Part shown: positions 1 to 7,945 of the stretch, piece after piece | Position numbering within the stretch: the stretch's first letter is position 1 | Layout: the number at the start of each line of letters is the position of its first letter | Source: Thermosipho japonicus | Lineage (GTDB): Bacteria; Thermotogota; Thermotogae; Thermotogales; Fervidobacteriaceae | Assembly (NCBI RefSeq): GCF_014201655.1 | Contig: NZ_JACHEX010000002.1 | Location: 186,001-250,000, forward strand | DNA length: 64,000 nt | Direction: 5' to 3' | Notes under the pieces: model-generated | Databases searched by the model: none | Seen by the model: only the letters and a program-made list of their open reading frames with translations | Told to the model about the DNA's origin: nothing | Made by a program: the position numbers and the translations under genes

Positions 1-170
1 TTAACACTAAAGTCTTTTCCTGCAAAAAAAGCAACCTGACTAAAGAAAATTAAAATAATGTGCATCAAAAGAACTTTTAAATTTTTTTGCTTTCTAGATG
101 CGATAAATTTATTTTGAAGTACATAGTCTCCTACAAGATGTCCAAGAAATAAATGTATAAACCTATCCAT
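1..170 (-). CDS. DUF3307-like membrane protein, partial (3' end outside window)
   Basis: Reading from the ATG at 170 to the window edge gives about 56 residues beginning MDRFIHLFLGHLVGDYVLQN, with a hydrophobic stretch (residues about 34-45) after a basic segment. The H-L-x-G-H-x-x-G-D-Y-x-L-Q pattern is typical of the N-terminus of DUF3307 family membrane proteins, whose function is not known to me. The start overlaps the stop of the upstream gene by 8 bases, so translation is probably coupled. It is the last visible member of the flgM-to-cyclase operon. Family call from recollection of the motif; only the N-terminal part can be seen. Confidence 0.6.
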   Translation of the reverse strand, partial: MDRFIHLFLGHLVGDYVLQNKFIASRKQKNLKVLLMHIILIFFSQVAFFAGKDFSV

Positions 171-1101
171 TCTTTTTCATCCCCTCAATGAGCTTTTCAT
201 CATATTTCCCTTGCAAAGCATCAATTGGAGTTTTGTTTTCAACAACTTCCAAAACTATTCCAATAATTTGGGCTAAAAGGGGAACGTCTTTAACTTTTAA
301 TGGGCCACTTCCATCCTTCTTTTCATGATGATACAAAACTGCTTTTAATATTTGATCAGGAATATCTTCTATCTTACTTAATATTTCATACCCGTATTCC
401 ACATGTTTATTTAAAATTTCTAAATCTTCTTTACTAAGCTCCTTTTTAGAAAATACATAATCAGGTATACCTATTTTCCCTAAATCATAAATCTTACTTG
501 CAATCTTTAATATATCTTTTGGAATATTAAATTTTTCACCGAGGTTTATGATCTTATTTTCTATCTCTTTCTGCAATTTTTCATCTACGTTTATTTTCTT
601 AGTGAGTGCTTTTGATAAAGCCTCTAAAGTACTATATAAAAGTTCAGAAACTCTCATTTTTAATATAAAACCTTCTAGTATTGAAGTTATAGCATCAGAA
701 ATCGCAAGAAAATTTATAATAAACTCAGAATTTAAATTTCCTTTTAAAATAACAGTTCCAAGGCTACCGGCAGTTTTACTATATATTGGAAAGTAAAATG
801 TATTATTACTAAATTCAATTTCAAAATTATTTTCATCATATAATACATCATCAAGATCCCATGCTTTTTTCATAGCATTTAGAACATCATTTAAATTGTT
901 GGAATTTATTATTTTCGAAATTATATTTTCTGAAAATTTTGGATCAAAAATTTCAAAAAAATTTGCAAGAAAATAAAGCGTTTCAGAATCAGGAAGAACA
1001 TCATATATTTCTATAGTATGATTTTTTATGTCAAGTTTTAAAATAACTTTTTTGCCTGCTTTTCCAAAATTGTCTATAACTAAGTTTTTAAATTCAAACA
1101 T
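163..1101 (-). CDS. Degenerate HD-GYP domain protein with GAF-like N-terminus
   Basis: 312 residues. The last 130 or so follow the HD-GYP fold known from cyclic-di-GMP phosphodiesterases (YDLGKIGIPD, then KHVEYG, then YHHEKKDGSG). Key positions are altered: the HD dyad reads YD (about residues 205-206), the YP part of GYP is missing after DGSG, and the later metal-binding Asp of the usual ADVYDA motif is replaced by hydrophobic residues (about 284). The GKIG lysine, the middle His and the HH pair remain. The N-terminal 140 residues look like a GAF-type sensory domain. Start chosen at the ATG at 1101, eight bases after AAAGGG; a GTG at 1110 lies inside that site. It overlaps the cyclase gene by 8 bases. 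I infer a nucleotide-binding or regulatory protein rather than an active phosphodiesterase. Confidence 0.75.
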   Translation of the reverse strand: MFEFKNLVIDNFGKAGKKVILKLDIKNHTIEIYDVLPDSETLYFLANFFEIFDPKFSENIISKIINSNNLNDVLNAMKKAWDLDDVLYDENNFEIEFSNNTFYFPIYSKTAGSLGTVILKGNLNSEFIINFLAISDAITSILEGFILKMRVSELLYSTLEALSKALTKKINVDEKLQKEIENKIINLGEKFNIPKDILKIASKIYDLGKIGIPDYVFSKKELSKEDLEILNKHVEYGYEILSKIEDIPDQILKAVLYHHEKKDGSGPLKVKDVPLLAQIIGIVLEVVENKTPIDALQGKYDEKLIEGMKKNG

Positions 1102-3022
1102 TCTTCTCACCCTTTAATTCATATAATTTTAACGGCATACTTTTTCCTTTAACACGATATTCTCCAAGAAAAATAAATTCAAATTTTTCTTTTGCAAGTT
1201 TATAAACACTTTCAGAAACAATTATATTTGCTGGCAGTTCGCGCGTTAAGTGTTCTATCCTTGAGCAAGTATTAACAGTATCTCCTATGCTCGTATAATC
1301 CATTCTAAAAGGTGCTCCAATGTTACCTACAATTGCTGGGCCGAAATGAATTCCTATACCGCTATCCAAATCTATATTATTCTCACTGTTAAATTTTCTT
1401 AATTCTTGTCGCATCTCAAGTGCACATTTTAAAGCCCTTTCAATATCATCCTCAAAACTAATTGGTGCACCAAAAACAGCCATTATGGCATCTCCAACAA
1501 ATTTATCAATTGTCCCGTTGTATTTATTTTTTATTATGTCACTCATTCTGGTTAAATAACTATTTAACAACTCAACTAATTCTTTTGCATCAAGTTTCTC
1601 AGAAAGGCTTGTAAAGCCCTTTATATCTGAAAAAAGTACAACAATATTTCTTGTCTCTCCACCAAGTGTTAACTTTCCACTTTTTATCAAATAATCAGCT
1701 ACATTATCTGGAACATATCTATATAGATATTCTTTGATTTTCTTTTTTTCTTTATTCTCTTGAATAAGATTCTTTGAAATGTTTGTAGTACTTAAAATAA
1801 TACAGGAAACTACCGGAAAAAAGCTATCTAAATATATCTGATTTAAGAATAACATATATGAAACAAGGAAAATTAATGGTACAGAAAGAAGAGCCAAAAT
1901 GTTTATTTTTATATTTTTTGATCTTGAAAACAAAAGAACATAAATAATTGCTAATGTAGTAAATAATAACCTTAACCAAGTTGATGCTCTAATTAAAGTG
2001 TCACCTAATAGCATATTTTGAATAGCAGTTGCATGAATATAAACTCCAGGCGTATTATTTGAAAATGGAGTTATTCTAAGGTCATACAATCCTTTGGCAG
2101 TTGCAGTATAACCAATAATCACAATTTTATTTTTAAAAATATCTTTATTAAAATTCCCAGTTTCAATATCATAAAAAGAAATTTCTTTAAATATATTATT
2201 TCCATAATAAAAAATCTTAAAAAGACCATTTGAATCAAAAGGAATTTTTAAATCTTTTATTTCAACTATTCTTTTGTCAAAATCAACTATTAAATTTGTC
2301 AAATCTGCATTTTTAAACATTGCAACTGCCAAAACATCCATATGAGGTAAAAATCCTGAAGAAATTCCCATTTCATTGGCCCATAACTCCTTAAAAAACA
2401 AAGGTAAACTTCTTACTACTCCATCTACATCTATTTCACCGATTTCATATGTTGCAGAAGGAACAAGTGATGAAAACTTCAATATAGGAGGGCGAACTTT
2501 GTAAATTTCAATAGGTTGTATGAAATCTAGGCTTTTAAAATTTTTCATTTTGTAGGTATAATTTAGGTAAGTAATATTGTTTTCAAGTTTTTCTTTGATC
2601 TTTTCATTGTACTTTTGATATGTATCTTTTTCATTTATCAGATAGGTACCTAAAATCACATTTTTGTATTTTGAAATAATACTTGCAAAATAATTATCAT
2701 ACATTGGATTTGTTTCATCTTCTTCTGTAAAAGACACATCAAATACAATAACTTTTGCCCCAGCATTAAATAAATTCTTAACAACCTTTCCATAGTGATG
2801 TCTAGACCACGGCCATACATCCTTTTCTGCTTCAAGAGAAGTTAAAGAATACTCATCAATCCCAACAACTACAATGTCAGGAGATATATTAACTGAACCC
2901 CTTATTCGATAAAACAGATCCATAATTTTTAATTCAAAAAAATCTATAAATGGTACTTGAAACAACAAGAATAAACCATAAACAATAATAAAAATCACTG
3001 ACAAATAATATAATATTTTCAT
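1094..3022 (-). CDS. CHASE2-domain adenylate cyclase (class III)
   Basis: 642 residues. An N-terminal signal-anchor helix leads into an extracytoplasmic CHASE2 sensor (about 25-340), then a cluster of membrane helices (about 345-420) and a C-terminal class III cyclase domain (about 450-642). The catalytic set is complete: metal Asp in FSDIKGF (466) and in VGDA (511), adenine-selecting Lys507 and Asp581 (TSIGD), and the transition-state pair Asn584/Arg588 in NTCSR. It should make cAMP from ATP in response to an external signal. There is no clear ribosome binding site before the ATG, but TGTGGTAAAAT ends 6 bases upstream, which suggests a leaderless transcript. It sits behind flagellar genes and before a degenerate HD-GYP gene. 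Confidence 0.9.
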   Translation of the reverse strand: MKILYYLSVIFIIVYGLFLLFQVPFIDFFELKIMDLFYRIRGSVNISPDIVVVGIDEYSLTSLEAEKDVWPWSRHHYGKVVKNLFNAGAKVIVFDVSFTEEDETNPMYDNYFASIISKYKNVILGTYLINEKDTYQKYNEKIKEKLENNITYLNYTYKMKNFKSLDFIQPIEIYKVRPPILKFSSLVPSATYEIGEIDVDGVVRSLPLFFKELWANEMGISSGFLPHMDVLAVAMFKNADLTNLIVDFDKRIVEIKDLKIPFDSNGLFKIFYYGNNIFKEISFYDIETGNFNKDIFKNKIVIIGYTATAKGLYDLRITPFSNNTPGVYIHATAIQNMLLGDTLIRASTWLRLLFTTLAIIYVLLFSRSKNIKINILALLSVPLIFLVSYMLFLNQIYLDSFFPVVSCIILSTTNISKNLIQENKEKKKIKEYLYRYVPDNVADYLIKSGKLTLGGETRNIVVLFSDIKGFTSLSEKLDAKELVELLNSYLTRMSDIIKNKYNGTIDKFVGDAIMAVFGAPISFEDDIERALKCALEMRQELRKFNSENNIDLDSGIGIHFGPAIVGNIGAPFRMDYTSIGDTVNTCSRIEHLTRELPANIIVSESVYKLAKEKFEFIFLGEYRVKGKSMPLKLYELKGEKNV

Positions 3023-3028
3023 ACTACA

Positions 3029-3039
3029 ATTTTACCACA
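3029..3039 (-). promoter_or_regulatory. Candidate extended -10 for a leaderless cyclase mRNA
   Basis: On the minus strand TGTGGTAAAAT ends 6 bases before the cyclase ATG, so transcription would begin at or next to that ATG. The same TGTGG element precedes the -10 of acpP (22491-22501) and of recJ (36553-36563). No good -35 is seen. It lies in the short gap after the methyltransferase gene. Confidence 0.35.
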
Positions 3040-3045
3040 TATTAA

Positions 3046-3696
3046 TCAAAAATATACTGGTACATCAATTTCAAAATGCATTCCCCCATTTTTACGCCCT
3101 CTTATTGCAATTAACTCTGCTTTTTTGCCATATGCGATACACATCTGCTGAGGTGTTAATCTATATTTTAAAAGGATGTTGTTAAACAGAGGAAAAATAT
3201 AAGGTGCAACAACTGTCACAAAAGTTCCTCTATTTCTCAACAAAAAAGAAGCAGATGATATAAAAATTTCTAAAAGTTCTTGATTGGATTTTCTTGAAAT
3301 CTCCCTTATTTTATTTTCAGAGCTAGAAGAAAAATGGTAAGGTGGATTAAAAACTACCATATCAAAACTTTCCGCTGAAAAATGCTTTTTTACATCTTTA
3401 AGATCTAAGTTAAAAAAATCTACATTAGAAACATTATTTAACTCTATAGCCTTTACTGAAGCATTAAAAAGTTCTTTTTGTACTTCAATTCCCGTAACTT
3501 TTAAGTTATAATACTTCGAAAGTCCAAAGCTTACAAACCCAGTTCCGCTACCCAACTCACATACATTCTTAATGTCACTTGTTGGCAGTGAATACCACAA
3601 AAGAAATACCGACGCATGCGTCGGCTTATGTCCATCAATATCAATAGTTTTAATATCCCTTCCAAGATTTTTATCAAATGGTGGTAGTTTAATCAT
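3046..3696 (-). CDS. TrmN6/YfiC-like N6-adenine methyltransferase
   Basis: 216 residues, a compact Rossmann SAM-dependent methyltransferase. ELGSGTG (47-53) is the SAM-binding motif I and NPPY (117-120) is the catalytic motif of amino-methyltransferases that modify adenine N6. Overall pattern, including the N-terminal KPTHAS stretch and the late basic RGRKNGG loop, is that of COG4123, the tRNA1(Val) A37 methyltransferase family. The substrate is inferred from the family. Its ATG overlaps the flgL stop in an ATGA, so it is translated with the flagellar genes although its role is presumably tRNA modification. Confidence 0.75.
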   Translation of the reverse strand: MIKLPPFDKNLGRDIKTIDIDGHKPTHASVFLLWYSLPTSDIKNVCELGSGTGFVSFGLSKYYNLKVTGIEVQKELFNASVKAIELNNVSNVDFFNLDLKDVKKHFSAESFDMVVFNPPYHFSSSSENKIREISRKSNQELLEIFISSASFLLRNRGTFVTVVAPYIFPLFNNILLKYRLTPQQMCIAYGKKAELIAIRGRKNGGMHFEIDVPVYF

Positions 3697-4580
3697 GACA
3701 CAAAATCAACCAAAGTTTTTTGTAATACCTGTGCAGCTGATTTTAAAGCAGCTTGAAGAACGGATTGTTGCATAGAAAGATCCGTTAAAACCTTTGTAAG
3801 ATCTGCATCTTGCTCCTTTGAAAGATATTCAGTCATAAACGTATCAATATCTGTTAACCTTGAACTTACCAACTCTAATGTACGGGAATTTGCACCTATT
3901 TGAGCAAATACTTCCATCGTAGAATTTTCTAATAAATTTACTTCCTTTAAAGTAATATTTGAAAGCTTTAAACTATCTCCTTCTCTTAATGCATTTATTG
4001 CATCATCTATAACTGTAAATGCGTCCTTTCCATTTTCTAGCTTGAAAACATCGTAAACGGTTACTCCATACTCAATTGTAAACCCCATAGCATTTACTTT
4101 TCTTTTTATATTTGCATCAGGAGGAGTTTGAATTTTTCCGTTTTCAACAGGCTTTAAATCACTTCTTGCACCACCAAATATATACTCACCACCAAGTTGC
4201 GTATTTGCAATATCTTCAAGATGTTCTTTTAATTTTTCAAGTTCCGAAGCTATTGCTTCTCTTTCAGCAGCATCATTCGTCCCATTAGCTCCTCTAACAA
4301 TAAGTTCTTTTATTCTATGATACACATTTGTAAGTTCTTGTATGGTAGAATCATATATATTCACAAAGTTTTGGGTATGCTCAACATTCCTCTTAAACTG
4401 TTTTAATTCCCTCATACGACTGGAAATATTAGAAGCTCTTGTAGCAACTACTGCGTCATCACTAGGATAGGAGACTTCCTTTCCTGAAGAAAGCTTATCA
4501 TGTAGCTTTGAAATTCTATACAAACTATGTTGTATATTAAATAATGTTCTTTCATTGATCATTCCATTTGTTATTCTCAT
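3693..4580 (-). CDS. flgL: Flagellar hook-associated protein 3 (hook-filament junction)
   Basis: 295 residues with a flagellin-like layout: an N-terminal helical segment (about 1-135) containing the KLSSGKEVSYPSDD pattern typical of FlgL/flagellin, a central region, and a C-terminal helical segment ending in the hydrophobic tail QKTLVDFVS. FlgL forms the second layer of the junction between hook and filament. It follows flgK by 12 bases in the expected flgM-flgN-flgK-flgL order, with a GGGAGGG ribosome binding site. Length is usual for the family. Confidence 0.95.
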   Translation of the reverse strand: MRITNGMINERTLFNIQHSLYRISKLHDKLSSGKEVSYPSDDAVVATRASNISSRMRELKQFKRNVEHTQNFVNIYDSTIQELTNVYHRIKELIVRGANGTNDAAEREAIASELEKLKEHLEDIANTQLGGEYIFGGARSDLKPVENGKIQTPPDANIKRKVNAMGFTIEYGVTVYDVFKLENGKDAFTVIDDAINALREGDSLKLSNITLKEVNLLENSTMEVFAQIGANSRTLELVSSRLTDIDTFMTEYLSKEQDADLTKVLTDLSMQQSVLQAALKSAAQVLQKTLVDFVS

Positions 4581-4592
4581 TTAAATCCCTCC

Positions 4593-7136
4593 CTATCTTC
4601 CTACAACTCCTAGTCTATCAATAACCCTACCTATCATTTCATCAACAGCAGTCATCACCCTTGCAGAGGCATTAAATGCATGTTGAAACTTTATCATATT
4701 TGCCATTTCTTCATCTAATGAAACACCTTTAACTCTTTCTCTTTCATTGCTTATATCTTTCATTATAATATCCGTATTATCTTTCATCTTCATCGCTGTT
4801 TCACCTTCGACCCCCATTTCGGCAACAATTCCACCTAAATATTCTGCAAAACTCTCTCTTCCATCATTTAAGATCTTTTCAAAACGCATTTTTGAAAGAA
4901 TTTCCATAATTGCTGTATTAGCCTGACCTGTTGGGGTAAATACTTTCGCATCCCAATTTGTGTTATCCTCTATTTTACCATAATCAACTGCAATAGTTTC
5001 AGGATTAACACTCACGGTTGAATTTACATTAAACTTTTCAACAAACCTAAAAGGCTCATTAGGGGTTAACTTATCTATAAAAAGTGTATCAGCTTTTGCA
5101 AATCTCTCTCTTAAAGACTTTGGCTCGTCAAAAGGATTTAAAAATACATAATCCTCATTCCAATCGTTTGTCGGATCAGAATCTGCATCTATAAATCCTA
5201 ATTTTACAAATAATGCCTCTGGTCCTTTTATTGTTTTATCAATTTTAAAATTCATGGACCTTGTCCCTCTAATTACAAATTTATTGTGAGGTGTAACATC
5301 AAACAAAATACCTGTTCCAACCTCATTCAATTTATCTGCAAGTTCTTTTAATGTAGTTTGAGTCGGATCAATCTCAATACTTGTAGCACCTATTGTTATC
5401 TTAAATGGTGAGGTGTGATCTAGAATATTATCCAAAGTTTCTCTGCTCGTATCTAATGCCTTATATGTTTCGACATGAAGATTTGCTTGAGTAAATAGCC
5501 CATTTGAATCTTCTATATTAACTAAATTTCTATCAAAATTATTATTTTTTGTAGGAATTATCAAAAGCTTATTATTATATACAACTGCTTTTACATCGGA
5601 TGAAAAATTGGAATTAATATCGTTTGCAAGGTCATTAATCGTATATCCACTTGTTACATTTATATTAGCCTCAGTGCCGTTAATTTTTATTTTGTAAGTG
5701 CCTTCTTGAATATTAAACTCTGATTGGTTTATCACGTAAATATCAACATCTTTAGTATTAAAACCCATAGTATTGAACATATTTCCATTAAAATCTAATG
5801 CAAGTGTATCTTTCAAATTGTTTGTATTACTTGTCATTCTAAGTAAATAAGTAGAGCTATTGTGAAGCGCTGTTTCAAAGTTAAACCACAGTCCACTTGA
5901 TGAAACAGTATTCATAAAATCCTGGATGGTATCTCCAGCATTCACCGAAATTGCCTGGGCATTGCTTGAACCATCAAAAAATACAATTGCACCCTGATCG
6001 ATAAATTGTTTTGTTGTTATATCGCTCAAATTATCCCTATTTGACATCCCCGAGATATACTTTATAGGTCCACCTTCAACCCTCTTTGATCCTGCTATTC
6101 TAAATAACACAGAATTTTCTATATTATCAGCTGTCATTTCATTAAAGAAATTTAAACCTGTTACACTTCCATCAGAGTTAAATCCATCTTTGTGAATCAA
6201 ATTAAATTTATCAGTTAAGTAAAGAACAAATTCATCAAGTCTATTCATATATTTGACTATTATATTATCCCTTAAATCAATAGCTGCCTTCAAACTTCCA
6301 TCATGTATATCAACCTTTGAATTTCCCACAAAAATTTCTTTAAATCCTTTTCCATATGGTCTTTCTAGAGCTCTTAACTCATTAACATCACTACCTGTCA
6401 ATACAATCTGATCACCTATTCTTAAAGATATTTGACCTGATGCATCTTCAGTATAAAAAATATCAGCAAATTTTGATAAATCATCTAAAATTCTATCTCT
6501 TTCATCCAAAAGATCATTTGGTGTAGATTTCAACGCCATAGAAAGTCTAACCTTCGAATTTATATCAGCAAGTCTTCTTACCATTCCGTTTATTTGCTCA
6601 ACTCTTTGAGATATCTCATAGTCAAGATCCTCTCTTAATTGTTCGAGTCTTGAATACAAATCTTTTACATTTTTAACTAATTCTTCCGCTCTACTTACAA
6701 GCTCCCGCTTTGCTGCACTATTTGTTGGATCAGTAATAATTTCTTCCATACCAGACCACATCGAATCAAAAAGATACCTAATACCTGAATCTCCAGGTTC
6801 AGCAAAAAGCTGCTCGACAAAATGCATATTTGCAGTAATTGAATCCCAATAATTGTATTTGTTATTCACTTGTCTGTATTGAATATCTAAAAACTCATCT
6901 CGTATTCTTTGAATATCTTTTACCTTTGAGCCCGTACCAATCTGTAAAGGAATGGAAGGTTGAGTAAGCGTTGTAGCAGGTATTGGAGGCATTGTCCTAA
7001 TAATTGGAACCTGCCTTGAAAACCCGGGGGTATTGGCATTTGCTATATTATGTGAAACCACATTCATTGCAAGTTTACTAGTATAAACTCCTAATAATCC
7101 TGTATTTAAAGCCCCAAAAAGGCTAATATCTGGCAT
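4593..7136 (-). CDS. flgK: Flagellar hook-associated protein 1
   Basis: 847 residues, far longer than the roughly 550 of enterobacterial FlgK. The conserved ends are present: an N-terminal rod-like segment (ALNTGLLGVYTSKLAMNVVS, then NIANANTPGFSRQ) and a C-terminal segment (GVSLDEEMANMIKFQHAFNA, then ARVMTAVDEM). The extra length is in the exposed middle, about residues 330-720, where several beta-rich repeats resemble the FlgK/FliD insert domains (for example INDLANDINSNFSSDVKAV). It makes the first junction layer on the hook. Ribosome binding site GGAG is upstream; the gene follows flgN. Confidence 0.95.
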   Translation of the reverse strand: MPDISLFGALNTGLLGVYTSKLAMNVVSHNIANANTPGFSRQVPIIRTMPPIPATTLTQPSIPLQIGTGSKVKDIQRIRDEFLDIQYRQVNNKYNYWDSITANMHFVEQLFAEPGDSGIRYLFDSMWSGMEEIITDPTNSAAKRELVSRAEELVKNVKDLYSRLEQLREDLDYEISQRVEQINGMVRRLADINSKVRLSMALKSTPNDLLDERDRILDDLSKFADIFYTEDASGQISLRIGDQIVLTGSDVNELRALERPYGKGFKEIFVGNSKVDIHDGSLKAAIDLRDNIIVKYMNRLDEFVLYLTDKFNLIHKDGFNSDGSVTGLNFFNEMTADNIENSVLFRIAGSKRVEGGPIKYISGMSNRDNLSDITTKQFIDQGAIVFFDGSSNAQAISVNAGDTIQDFMNTVSSSGLWFNFETALHNSSTYLLRMTSNTNNLKDTLALDFNGNMFNTMGFNTKDVDIYVINQSEFNIQEGTYKIKINGTEANINVTSGYTINDLANDINSNFSSDVKAVVYNNKLLIIPTKNNNFDRNLVNIEDSNGLFTQANLHVETYKALDTSRETLDNILDHTSPFKITIGATSIEIDPTQTTLKELADKLNEVGTGILFDVTPHNKFVIRGTRSMNFKIDKTIKGPEALFVKLGFIDADSDPTNDWNEDYVFLNPFDEPKSLRERFAKADTLFIDKLTPNEPFRFVEKFNVNSTVSVNPETIAVDYGKIEDNTNWDAKVFTPTGQANTAIMEILSKMRFEKILNDGRESFAEYLGGIVAEMGVEGETAMKMKDNTDIIMKDISNERERVKGVSLDEEMANMIKFQHAFNASARVMTAVDEMIGRVIDRLGVVGR

Positions 7137-7153
7137 TTAATCACTCCTCTATA

Positions 7154-7588
7154 TTAATATGTTTTATCAATTAATGATTTTTGATCAACTCCATACCCTT
7201 TTTTTGTATAAGTTGAAGTAGTAGAAGTGTTAGAAAACAACGACTTTATAAATTCAAAATATTTGTTTTCAAAATCCACTAAATTTTTAAAATTTGACAT
7301 AACAATAGTTAACTCATTAAGATTTTCGACTAAAGTAGCAAGCAAATATGCTATTTCGCTATCATTAGTCTTTTCAATATATTCTTTTATTGACGTATAG
7401 CCCCTCTTATTTACTTCCTTATTTAGCTCTTCTTCAAGTCTTTCAAAGTTAAAAGAATACTCCTCAACTTTTGAAATATGCCTTGAAAGATTTTGTACAT
7501 CTTTTTCTATTAATGCTCTTTCAGAAAGTTTAAAAGATTCAATAATACTTTTTAACAATTTGATTTGATTTTCCAATAAATCTTTCAT
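7154..7588 (-). CDS. flgN: FlgN-like export chaperone for FlgK/FlgL
   Basis: 144 residues, almost entirely helical and charged, with the FlgN layout: long N-terminal helices (about 1-60), a second helical pair, and a polar tail with TYTKKGYG, like the Y-x-x-x-G tail seen in FlgN proteins. FlgN holds FlgK and FlgL unfolded for type III export. Position between flgM and flgK is the classic one and supports the call more than sequence identity does. Confidence 0.85.
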   Translation of the reverse strand: MKDLLENQIKLLKSIIESFKLSERALIEKDVQNLSRHISKVEEYSFNFERLEEELNKEVNKRGYTSIKEYIEKTNDSEIAYLLATLVENLNELTIVMSNFKNLVDFENKYFEFIKSLFSNTSTTSTYTKKGYGVDQKSLIDKTY

Positions 7589-7591
7589 CTT

Positions 7592-7849
7592 TTAACCTCC
7601 TAGTATTGATCTTGCAATTTTTTCAGGATCAATCTTGAACGTTCCATTCTCAATCGCTTGTTTTAATTCATTTACTAACTTTTCTCTAACCTCAGGAATG
7701 TTTTTTGATTCATAGAAAAGTTTTTTGATTTCAAGCGTTGCTGAAAAATCAACTTTATCTTTACCATTTTTTCCCCTATTTACTTTTTCTGCATTCTTAC
7801 TATTTATTCCTTGAATATACCCATATCCACCTATTTTTTTAATTTCCAT
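7592..7849 (-). CDS. flgM: Anti-sigma-28 factor
   Basis: 85 residues. The first half is polar and probably disordered; the second half (about 35-85) has the FlgM sigma-binding helices, with VDFSATLEIKKLFYES, then VREKLVNELKQAIENGTFKI and DPEKIARSIL. FlgM holds sigma-28 (FliA) until the hook is finished and FlgM is exported. First gene of the operon; strong site GGAGGTGAAA before the ATG and a sigma-28-like promoter just upstream, which would make it autoregulated through its own target. Confidence 0.93.
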   Translation of the reverse strand: MEIKKIGGYGYIQGINSKNAEKVNRGKNGKDKVDFSATLEIKKLFYESKNIPEVREKLVNELKQAIENGTFKIDPEKIARSILGG

Positions 7850-7871
7850 ACATTTTCACCTCCAATATTAC

Positions 7872-7897
7872 TTATCGGAAAAAAGTAAAAAAATTAA
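7872..7897 (-). promoter_or_regulatory. Candidate sigma-28 (FliA) promoter of the flgM operon
   Basis: Minus strand: TTAA at 7894-7897, then 14 bases, then TCCGATAA at 7879-7872. The bacterial flagellar sigma-28 consensus is TAAA - 15 - GCCGATAA. Start of transcription would fall about 15 bases before the flgM ATG, leaving just the ribosome binding site. The -35 part lies in the T-tract of the terminator of the preceding chemoreceptor gene. Confidence 0.55.
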
Positions 7898-7922
7898 AAA
7901 TCCCTCCACAAAAGTGGAGGGA
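7885..7922 (-). terminator. Rho-independent terminator after the chemoreceptor gene
   Basis: Perfect 9-bp stem TCCCTCCAC / GTGGAGGGA (7901-7909 with 7914-7922), loop of four, followed on the minus strand by a T-rich tract down to 7885. It separates the chemoreceptor gene from flgM. Confidence 0.9.
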
Positions 7923-7945
7923 CAATTAAATCTATTCATTCTCAA

